DNA from: Thermoleophilia bacterium
GTDB taxonomy: Bacteria; Actinomycetota; Thermoleophilia; Miltoncostaeales; Miltoncostaeaceae
Length of the DNA: 5,161 nucleotides
Direction: 5' to 3'
Assembly (NCBI GenBank): GCA_029861485.1
Contig: JAOTZF010000139.1
Coordinates: forward strand, 1 to 5,161
Shown piece by piece: positions 1 to 5,161 of this stretch (positions within the stretch are counted from its first letter, which is position 1; every line of letters starts with the position of its first letter). Below the pieces are notes generated by a model. It was not told where the DNA came from, made no database searches, and saw only the letters and a program-made list of their open reading frames with translations. The position numbers and the translations under genes were made by a program.

Positions 1-186
1 GACGTGCTGACCGCCGGGGGATCGATGCGCACTTCGATCGAGAAGGCCCGTCAGGCAGGCGGGGTGGTCGTGGGCGCTCTGGTGCTGGTCGACCGAGGTG
101 AGGGGGGCCGTGAGCCCGTGGAGTCCGACCTCGGCGGCGCGCCGCTGATCTCGCTGTACACCGCACGGGAGCTACTTGACGGCTGA
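1..186 (+). CDS. pyrE: Orotate phosphoribosyltransferase, C-terminal fragment (5' end outside window)
   Basis: This is the last 61 codons of a gene that begins upstream, read in frame from base 1 to the TGA at 184-186. PyrE joins orotate to PRPP to make orotidine monophosphate in cytosolic de novo pyrimidine synthesis. The visible part opens with DVLTAGGS, the end of the type I phosphoribosyltransferase PRPP-binding motif (usual form: acidic pair, V, I/V/L, T, A/T, G, small residues). The spacing then fits PyrE: a helix (MRTSIEKARQAGG), a hydrophobic strand (VVGALVLVDR), the loop GEGGRE, and the C-terminal strand LISLYTARELL. The PRPP motif followed by VDR-x-EGG is what separates PyrE from other phosphoribosyltransferases such as Apt or PyrR. 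The 3' end overlaps rsgA by 11 bases. The GTG at position 4 lies inside the motif and is not a start. Confidence 0.88.
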   Translation, partial: DVLTAGGSMRTSIEKARQAGGVVVGALVLVDRGEGGREPVESDLGGAPLISLYTARELLDG

Positions 187-1048
187 GGGTGGAGCCGGCC
201 CCGGGCCCGCTCGCATCGTGCGGGTCGCTGGGCCCAGCGCGACCACCCTCATCAACGGACGCGAGCGTGAGCTTCGCCTCCCCCCGGGTCTCGAGGGTGG
301 GCCACCGGCCGCAGGCGATCTCGTCGAGGTCAGCGAAGATGGCGGCGGGGTGGCCGCGATCCTCCCGCGCGCGAGCGAGCTGCGCCGTGGCGGTGCGCGC
401 GGCGACCGAGTCATCGCGGCGAACGCCGATCTGATGATCGCGGTGGAGGCAATCGTCGACCCGGAGATCCGCCCGCGATTTCTCGATCGCTATCTGGCCG
501 CCGCGGAGCTCGGGGGCATGGACGCGGCCATCGTGCTCACCAAGGCTGATCTGGAACATGATCCCGTCCCGATTGCGGCGATTCAGAGCCGCTATGAGGG
601 CATCGGCTACCCGGTGCTGAAGGGGGTCTCGTCCGATCCGGTGCTCGCCCGCCGAGTGCTCGACGTGATCGACGGCCGTATCGCCGTGCTCGCCGGCCAC
701 TCCGGCGTCGGGAAATCCACGCTCACCACCACTCTCACCGGCATCGAGCGCGCGACGAGCGCCGTCAGCCGGAAGGCGCGGTCTGGTCGGCACACGACGA
801 CCGATCCGCGGTTGATTCCGCTGCCGGGCGCGGCGGGCGCGATCATCGACACGGCCGGTGTCCGAACGTTCCATCTCCCGGAGACCGAGCCTGAGCGGCT
901 CGCGCAGGGCTTTCGCGAGATCGCTGAGGTCGCGCACCGCTGTCGCTTCCGCGGCTGCCGTCACAACGGCGAGGACGGCTGCGCGGCGCCCGCTGCTGTC
1001 AGCCCGGAGCGGCTAGATTCCTACCGCCGGTTGCTGTCGGGCTCTTGA
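176..1048 (+). CDS. rsgA: Ribosome small-subunit-dependent GTPase A (RsgA/YjeQ/YloQ)
   Basis: RsgA is a cytosolic GTPase that binds the 30S subunit late in assembly and helps proofread and release assembly factors. The 290-residue product has the family's circularly permuted G motifs: G4 as TKAD at residues 122-125, G1/P-loop GHSGVGKST at 174-182, G2 Thr within GRHTTT at 204-209, and G3 DTAG at 225-228. An N-terminal OB-fold region (about 12-68) precedes them. A C-terminal zinc knuckle follows, with C256, C261, H263 and C269 as ligands. The length is at the short end for the family. TTG at 176 is chosen because GGGAG lies at 167-171, four bases upstream, and it leaves a complete OB-fold. GTG at 218 is an in-frame alternative that would trim 14 residues. 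The 11-base overlap with pyrE suggests translational coupling. G4 has Thr where many homologues have Asn, which I regard as a tolerated variant. Confidence 0.95.
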   Translation: MTAEGGAGPGPARIVRVAGPSATTLINGRERELRLPPGLEGGPPAAGDLVEVSEDGGGVAAILPRASELRRGGARGDRVIAANADLMIAVEAIVDPEIRPRFLDRYLAAAELGGMDAAIVLTKADLEHDPVPIAAIQSRYEGIGYPVLKGVSSDPVLARRVLDVIDGRIAVLAGHSGVGKSTLTTTLTGIERATSAVSRKARSGRHTTTDPRLIPLPGAAGAIIDTAGVRTFHLPETEPERLAQGFREIAEVAHRCRFRGCRHNGEDGCAAPAAVSPERLDSYRRLLSGS

Positions 1049-1073
1049 CCTCCATGCTAGCCACACGTAAGTT
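1045..1073 (+). promoter_or_regulatory. Candidate vegetative promoter for the repeat-protein gene
   Basis: TTGACC at 1045-1050 (overlapping the rsgA stop codon) is five of six to the -35 consensus. It is followed after 17 bases by TAAGTT at 1068-1073, which keeps the T, A and final T of the -10 box. Predicted transcription would start near 1080, about 55 bases before the chosen ATG. The -10 match is only three of six, and its end overlaps the hairpin at 1071-1092, so this is a weak inference. Confidence 0.3.
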
Positions 1074-1092
1074 CGTGCGGCCACGCGCGAAC
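1071..1092 (+). terminator. 9-bp hairpin after rsgA; terminator or operator-like inverted repeat
   Basis: GTTCGTGCG at 1071-1079 pairs with CGCGCGAAC at 1084-1092 around a four-base loop (GCCA). All nine positions pair in RNA if one G-U wobble is counted. It lies 22 bases after the rsgA stop, where an operon-end terminator is expected. There is no T-run on the + strand, so it could instead be an operator for the next gene, or a 5'-leader structure if transcription starts upstream. Confidence 0.4.
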
Positions 1093-1125
1093 AGTGCAAA
1101 TTGGATTCAATGTGAAACCCCTTCC

Positions 1126-1131
1126 GAAGGA
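1126..1131 (+). promoter_or_regulatory. Ribosome binding site that decides the repeat-protein start
   Basis: GAAGGA lies four bases before ATG 1136. The upstream in-frame GTG codons at 1094 and 1112 have no comparable Shine-Dalgarno sequence, so this site favours the shorter 223-residue product. Confidence 0.55.
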
Positions 1132-1135
1132 ACGT

Positions 1136-1807
1136 ATGAGCCGTTTCATCTCCGATTCCGGGCGTCGTGAGCCCACCCGGCGGACCCGGTTCTGGCCGCC
1201 CGTCGCGGGTGCTGCCCAGAAGACCGGCTGGGAAGCGCTCGAGAAGCACGTCTCCGGAGGTGGGGGCGCTGCAGGCGATGCAGCGGCCGGCGGTGCCAAG
1301 AAGACCGGTTGGGAAGCGCTCGATCAGCACGTCGCCGGCGGCGGCACAAGCGCGCCGGCCGCGGAGGCCGGCGGTACCAAGAAGACCGGCTGGGAAGCGC
1401 TCGACAAACACGTCGCCGGGGCGGGCGCCGCGGCTACAGGAGCCGCCGGTGCCGCGGGTGGGGCCGTTGGCGACGCGGCCGGAGCAGCCACGGGGGCAGT
1501 CGCAGGCGCCACGGGCAAGGCCACCAAGACCGGTTGGGAGGCGCTCGAGAAGTACGTGCCGAGCAGCGCGAAGAACGCGGCGACCAAGGCCGCCGAGGCT
1601 ACGGGAGGCGCAGCCGCCGCAACCGCCGAGAAGGCGGGCGACGTCGGTGAGGCCGCCACCGGTGCTGCCAGTAAGGCGGGCGAAGTCATCGGCGACGTCA
1701 CCGAGGCGACGACCGACGCCGTCACCGGCGCCGCTGGCGAGGTGACCGAGCAGGCCGGCGGTTTCATGAAGTGGCTCAAGGGTCTGTTCGGCGGCGGCGA
1801 GAAGTAA
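1136..1807 (+). CDS. Ala/Gly-rich protein with four KTGWEALEKHV-type repeats, function unknown
   Basis: I do not recognise this 223-residue protein. After a basic N-terminus (residues 1-28, several Arg, with RFWPP at 18-22) it carries an 11-residue motif four times: K29-V39, K56-V66, K83-V93 and K131-V141. The core KTGWEAL is invariant, followed by E/D, K/Q, H/Y and V. The linkers are rich in Ala and Gly and look disordered. Residues 142-207 form an Ala/Thr/Glu/Lys/Gly tract resembling LEA or apolipoprotein-like amphipathic helices. The chain ends in an aromatic, cationic tail, FMKWLKGLF at 210-218, then GGGEK. There is no signal peptide or membrane-spanning segment, so it is probably cytosolic, perhaps associating with a membrane or particle through the tail. 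ATG 1136 is chosen on its ribosome site; GTG 1094 would add 14 residues. The repeats change mostly at synonymous or conservative positions, which supports this frame as coding. A scaffold, granule-coating or stress-protective role is speculation. Confidence 0.82.
   Translation: MSRFISDSGRREPTRRTRFWPPVAGAAQKTGWEALEKHVSGGGGAAGDAAAGGAKKTGWEALDQHVAGGGTSAPAAEAGGTKKTGWEALDKHVAGAGAAATGAAGAAGGAVGDAAGAATGAVAGATGKATKTGWEALEKYVPSSAKNAATKAAEATGGAAAATAEKAGDVGEAATGAASKAGEVIGDVTEATTDAVTGAAGEVTEQAGGFMKWLKGLFGGGEK
1220..1558 (+). repeat. In-gene repeat array: four 33-base motif units, first three at 81-base period
   Basis: The units lie at 1220-1252, 1301-1333, 1382-1414 and 1526-1558. Starts of units 1, 2 and 3 are exactly 81 bases apart; unit 4 starts 144 bases after unit 3, so that spacer is 63 bases longer. 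Within the units, Gly is GGC or GGT and Glu is GAA or GAG, while the KTGWEAL residues never change. The 48-base linkers after units 1 and 2 share composition and end in GGxKKTG or GGTKKTG but are otherwise divergent. The pattern suggests tandem duplication followed by selection on the motif. Confidence 0.9.
1631..1714 (+). repeat. Imperfect 42-base (14-residue) direct repeat in the LEA-like tract
   Basis: Residues 166-179 (starting KAGDVGEA) and 180-193 (starting KAGEVIGD) of the repeat protein align at a 14-residue step. Both units open with the bases AAGGCGGGCGA, at 1631 and 1673. Similarity fades towards the end of each unit, so this could be compositional bias rather than a true duplication. 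Confidence 0.4.
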
Positions 1808-1834
1808 GCCGCCTCACGGCTCTCACCTGAAAAC

Positions 1835-1856
1835 GCCGCGCCCACCCGGGCGCGGC
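1835..1856 (+). terminator. Strong GC hairpin downstream of the repeat-protein gene
   Basis: GCCGCGCCC at 1835-1843 and GGGCGCGGC at 1848-1856 form a perfect 9-bp stem with a four-base loop, 27 bases after the stop codon at 1805-1807. No T-run follows on the + strand, which is common for terminators in GC-rich actinobacteria. AAAA precedes it, so on the - strand the stem would be followed by a short T-run. It most likely ends the repeat-protein transcript and separates it from the ASCH gene. Confidence 0.65.
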
Positions 1857-1908
1857 AGGTCCACCGGCCATCATGGCGAAGGTCGTCTGTGGTCCACGCC
1901 GTCGCCTT

Positions 1909-1914
1909 GGAGGG
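1909..1914 (+). promoter_or_regulatory. Ribosome binding site that decides the ASCH gene start
   Basis: GGAGGG lies four bases before GTG 1919. The upstream in-frame GTG at 1889 has no purine-rich site close before it, so 1919 is preferred. Confidence 0.6.
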
Positions 1915-1918
1915 CGCA

Positions 1919-2281
1919 GTGTTCGCGCTGAACTTCTACTCGCCGCTGTTCGTCGATCAGCTCCGGAAGGGGCGCAAGACGGCGACGATTCGCCTTGGCG
2001 ACAAGACCGGCAAGTACCGCCAAGGGCAGCTGGTTTGGATCACGGTCGGGCATCGCTACGGTCCCCGGCAGAAGATCTTCACGGCAATCATCGACAGCGT
2101 CGACGTCAAGCCGATCCGCGAGCTGACTCAGCGCGACATCGAGCGCGACAACCCCGAGTTCCGCCTCGTCGAGGACACGATCCACTTCCTCTCGCACATC
2201 TACTCGCGCGAGGTCACCTTGGACGACGCCGTCTCGATCATCCACTTCAGCGAAGTGGTGGAGTTCCCCTCGCTGAAATGA
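1919..2281 (+). CDS. Small ASCH-domain protein, putative RNA-binding
   Basis: The 120-residue product begins MFALNFYSPLF and has the ASCH signature G-x-K-x-x-T-x-R as GRKTATIR at residues 18-25, followed by LGDKTGKY (26-33) and the strand QLVWITVGHRY (37-47). ASCH domains adopt a PUA-like beta-barrel and are proposed to bind RNA or act in RNA modification or translation control; few members are characterised. The rest fits a single-domain protein of this size: a beta segment KIFTAIIDSVDVK (52-64), the conserved-looking RDIERDNPEFR (72-82), and a C-terminal helix and strand ending near residue 115. GTG 1919 is chosen over GTG 1889, which would add 10 residues, because of the GGAGGG site and because related proteins typically start just before this ALNFYSP-like segment. 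It stands alone between two hairpins, so no partner is implied. Family confidence is high, cellular role low. Confidence 0.85.
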   Translation: MFALNFYSPLFVDQLRKGRKTATIRLGDKTGKYRQGQLVWITVGHRYGPRQKIFTAIIDSVDVKPIRELTQRDIERDNPEFRLVEDTIHFLSHIYSREVTLDDAVSIIHFSEVVEFPSLK

Positions 2282-2282
2282 C

Positions 2283-2311
2283 CACCGCGCAACGCGGCGC
2301 GCGCGCCGGTG
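2283..2311 (+). terminator. Possible GC-rich hairpin after the ASCH gene
   Basis: CACCG at 2283-2287 pairs with CGGTG at 2307-2311, and the stem can extend by three pairs past a one-base bulge. The same stretch contains a perfect 14-base palindrome at 2295-2308. It starts directly after the stop codon at 2279-2281, a plausible terminator position. Alternating GC runs make such structures likely by chance in this genome. The rest of the gap to 2369 shows no clear promoter. Confidence 0.3.
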
Positions 2312-2369
2312 TCCTCCTCGCTGCCGTCGTGAGATAACCGCCCCCGGCAGAGGCCAAGCGTCATCAGCC

Positions 2370-3557
2370 ATGGATGCCCGGGCTCGCACGATCGTCTTCT
2401 GGTCGGCGTCGGCGCTCATCGGCGCGGAGACCCTGCTTTTTGGGTTGCTCGTCCCGGCGTTACCGGAGTTCTCCGACAAGCTCGGCCTTTCGGACCCGCA
2501 GGCCGCGATCATCTTCGCGCTCTTTCCCGTCGGGCAACTCGCGGCGTCCATCGTCGGTGCAGCTGCACTCGAGCGCGTCGGGCGCCGGCCGGCCATGATC
2601 GCCTCGGTCGTGCTGATGGCCGCGGCGACGGTTGGCTTTGCCTTCTCGGACACAGTCGCCATCTTCGCCTTGACCCGCCTGCTGCAGGGCGTGGCCGCGG
2701 GTCTGGCCTGGACCGCGGGTCTTGCCGCGATCAGCGACGTGTTCCCCGCGAATCAGCTGGGCTATCGAATGTCCCTCGCCGAGTCGGTCGGCGGCGCGGG
2801 TGGAGGACTTGCCGGTCCGGCGGTCGGCGGGATCGCGATAGATCTCATCGGTGTCACCCAGACCTTCCTCTTCGCGGCGATCGTGCCGGTGTTGCTCGCG
2901 GTGCCGGTGATCTTCACGCCCGAGACGCGCCGCGCCCGAGCCGGCGAGCCGACCTCGCGCTGGCTGGCGCTACGCAAGATCCTGGCCAAGCCCCGGGCGC
3001 AGGTGGGTACCGCCGCCCTCCGCGGCTTCGCCGTGACCCTGGGCCTGCTCGAGCCGTTGCTGCCACTCGACATCGATCGACGACTCGGGCTCTCCGCGAC
3101 CGTCATCGGGATGCTCTTCGCGACCTTGATCCTGGCCGACCTCATCGCCGCGCCGATCGCCGGCCGCTGGTCGGACAAGCGAGGCCGTATTGGGCCGATG
3201 CTGGTGGGCGGCGCGCTGATCGCGGTGGCCCTCCCGCTCACCGCGATCGGGCCGCGGCCGATGCTCTTCACAGCGATGGTCGTGCTCGGAGTCGGACTGG
3301 GAGCCATGGGTGCGGGGATCGGGGCCTTGATGACCGAAGCGGCCGACGCCGCCGGCCTCGCCGGTCAGTACGGACTGAGTGCCGGCGTGATCACGGGGCT
3401 CTTCGCCCTGGGTGCGCTTGCGGGTCCTGTGCTCGGGGGTCTGGCCCGCACAACCCTGACGTACTCGGCGACCGTGACCCTGCTGGCAGCCGCCGTCGTC
3501 GCTGCAACGATCTGGATGACGTCGGCACTCCGAACTGTAGAGCGCCAAAGAGAGTAG
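2370..3557 (+). CDS. Major facilitator superfamily transporter, DHA-type efflux-like, 12 TM
   Basis: This is a 395-residue inner-membrane secondary transporter. About twelve hydrophobic segments fall near residues 8-30, 46-66, 75-93, 96-120, 138-158, 164-182, 212-233, 243-263, 275-292, 298-320, 332-355 and 363-385, with a polar central loop (183-210) dividing the two halves. Motif A appears after TM2 as ALERVGRRP (66-74) and again in the second half as GRWSDKRGR (265-273). Motif B is suggested by RLLQGVAAG (103-111). A motif C-like glycine-rich stretch ending GPAVGG (149-154) is typical of H+-coupled drug antiporters. Efflux of drugs or metabolites is therefore the likely role, but the substrate cannot be read from sequence. 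ATG 2370 is the only start that keeps TM1 intact. It lacks a well-spaced Shine-Dalgarno site (AGAGG at 2349-2353 is 16 bases away), so expression may be weak or leaderless. It ends 91 bases before groES, which has its own control region. Confidence 0.9.
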   Translation: MDARARTIVFWSASALIGAETLLFGLLVPALPEFSDKLGLSDPQAAIIFALFPVGQLAASIVGAAALERVGRRPAMIASVVLMAAATVGFAFSDTVAIFALTRLLQGVAAGLAWTAGLAAISDVFPANQLGYRMSLAESVGGAGGGLAGPAVGGIAIDLIGVTQTFLFAAIVPVLLAVPVIFTPETRRARAGEPTSRWLALRKILAKPRAQVGTAALRGFAVTLGLLEPLLPLDIDRRLGLSATVIGMLFATLILADLIAAPIAGRWSDKRGRIGPMLVGGALIAVALPLTAIGPRPMLFTAMVVLGVGLGAMGAGIGALMTEAADAAGLAGQYGLSAGVITGLFALGALAGPVLGGLARTTLTYSATVTLLAAAVVAATIWMTSALRTVERQRE

Positions 3558-3577
3558 GGGAGATCGCGCCTTGGCCC

Positions 3578-3606
3578 TTGATTTCGCGCAGGGCGCGTGC
3601 GAGATT
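3578..3606 (+). promoter_or_regulatory. Candidate groESL promoter
   Basis: TTGATT at 3578-3583 (four of six to the -35 consensus) and GAGATT at 3601-3606 (three of six to the -10) are separated by 17 bases. The -10 abuts the CIRCE element, the arrangement expected for HrcA repression. The individual boxes are weak, so the placement rests mainly on the CIRCE position. Confidence 0.4.
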
Positions 3607-3631
3607 GGCACTCGCTTGCAGAGAGTGCCAA
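3605..3631 (+). promoter_or_regulatory. CIRCE operator (HrcA repressor site)
   Basis: TTGGCACTC at 3605-3613 and GAGTGCCAA at 3623-3631 form a perfect 9-bp inverted repeat with a nine-base spacer. This matches the CIRCE consensus TTAGCACTC-N9-GAGTGCTAA apart from one symmetric change (A to G in the left arm, T to C in the right). It sits 17 bases before the groES start. HrcA, a repressor whose folding depends on GroEL, binds this element, so heat or misfolding stress would derepress the operon. hrcA itself is not in the window. Confidence 0.95.
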
Positions 3632-3639
3632 ACATGAAA

Positions 3640-3646
3640 GAGGTGA
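3640..3646 (+). promoter_or_regulatory. Ribosome binding site that decides the groES start
   Basis: GAGGTGA at 3640-3646 closely matches the anti-16S complement, and its GAGG core is five bases before ATG 3649. In-frame TTG 3571 lies upstream of the CIRCE operator, and ATG 3634 has no comparable site, so both are rejected. Confidence 0.8.
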
Positions 3647-3648
3647 CC

Positions 3649-3933
3649 ATGGACCTAGTCCCTTTGGGTGACCGCGTCATCGTCCGCAGCCTCGAGGCTG
3701 AGGACGTAACCAGCAGCGGCATTGTCATTCCCGACACCGCTCAGGAGAAGCCGCAGCGCGGCGAGATCGTCGCCGTCGGCTCCGGTCGTATCGAAGATGG
3801 CAAGACGATTCCGCTCGAGGTCTCCGAGGGCGACGTAGTGATCTATGCCAAGTATGGCGGCACCGAGGTGCGCGTCGAAGGCGAGGACCTCCTGGTCCTT
3901 CGCGAGTCGGACATCCTGGCGAAGGTGGTGTAA
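3649..3933 (+). CDS. groES: Co-chaperonin GroES (Hsp10)
   Basis: GroES forms the heptameric lid that caps GroEL and closes the folding chamber in the cytosol. The 94-residue product is the usual family length. It opens with LVPLGDRVIVR (residues 3-13), carries the mobile loop at about 16-34 with the GroEL-contacting hydrophobic tripeptide I25-V26-I27 inside SSGIVIPD, then has RGEIVAVGSG (37-46), the GDVVIYAKYGGTEV segment (61-74), and ends with LLVLRESDILAKV (81-93). ATG 3649 is chosen on its Shine-Dalgarno site and because longer versions would translate through the CIRCE operator. It is followed by groEL after a two-base gap, a tight operon. Regulation by HrcA through the CIRCE at 3605-3631 is strongly implied. 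Nothing in the protein looks abnormal. Confidence 0.97.
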   Translation: MDLVPLGDRVIVRSLEAEDVTSSGIVIPDTAQEKPQRGEIVAVGSGRIEDGKTIPLEVSEGDVVIYAKYGGTEVRVEGEDLLVLRESDILAKVV

Positions 3934-3935
3934 CC

Positions 3936-5161
<1,226 letters not shown>

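Noticed and set aside
1094..1135. Upstream GTG start (1094) for the repeat protein
   Set aside because: It has no Shine-Dalgarno site, whereas ATG 1136 has GAAGGA four bases upstream. The added 14 residues show no feature.
1013..1411. - strand frame with an apparent repeated segment (ERFPAGLLGTAG)
   Set aside because: This is the complementary reading of the 81-base repeats of the + strand gene. Residue conservation and third-position bias favour the + frame.
1324..1845. - strand Ala/Pro/Ser-rich frame opposite the repeat protein
   Set aside because: It arises from the Gly/Ala-rich + strand codons. There is no convincing ribosome site or motif.
1871..2662. - strand open frame of 263 codons across the ASCH gene and the 5' end of the transporter
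   Set aside because: It spans two well-supported + strand genes and an intergenic gap. Its composition (Ser/Arg, then Asp/Val) is typical of a reverse-frame shadow, and no motif is visible.
3565..3597. 6-bp inverted repeat CGCGCC/GGCGCG as a terminator for the transporter gene
   Set aside because: The 21-base loop and lack of a T-run make it weak, and it overlaps the candidate groESL promoter. GC-rich short matches are expected by chance.
3571..3648. Longer groES from TTG 3571 or ATG 3634
   Set aside because: The TTG version would translate through the CIRCE operator and would start upstream of or at the promoter. The GAGGTGA site and family length both point to ATG 3649.

Overview
This is a GC-rich bacterial window of chromosomal, largely housekeeping character. 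All recognisable genes lie on the + strand and are closely packed. GTG and TTG starts, strong G/C bias at third codon positions, and a groES-groEL operon behind a CIRCE operator all suggest Actinomycetota, possibly a deep-branching class. The lineage is an inference from style, not from a marker comparison.

Layout: (1) 1-186 is the 3' end of pyrE (orotate phosphoribosyltransferase), entering in its PRPP-binding motif. (2) 176-1048 is rsgA, the circularly permuted ribosome-assembly GTPase, overlapping pyrE by 11 bases. (3) 1049-1135 is a short intergenic region with a 9-bp hairpin and a weak candidate promoter. (4) 1136-1807 encodes a 223-residue Ala/Gly-rich protein that I do not recognise. 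It has four copies of an 11-residue motif (KTGWEALEKHV and variants), then an LEA-like Ala/Glu/Lys/Thr tract, then an aromatic/cationic tail. A strong hairpin follows at 1835-1856. (5) 1919-2281 encodes a small ASCH-domain protein. (6) 2370-3557 encodes a 12-TM MFS transporter. (7) 3578-3631 holds a candidate promoter and a perfect-arm CIRCE operator (HrcA site). (8) 3649-3933 is groES, and 3936-5161 is groEL, which runs off the window.

Functionally, pyrE and rsgA look translationally coupled, and groES-groEL is a classical HrcA-controlled chaperonin operon. The genes between them do not form an obvious pathway. The most unusual item is the repeat protein at 1136-1807: its Trp-centred motif is kept while synonymous codon positions drift, which points to a selected, multivalent binding element. 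I found no mobile element, CRISPR array, tRNA or rRNA.
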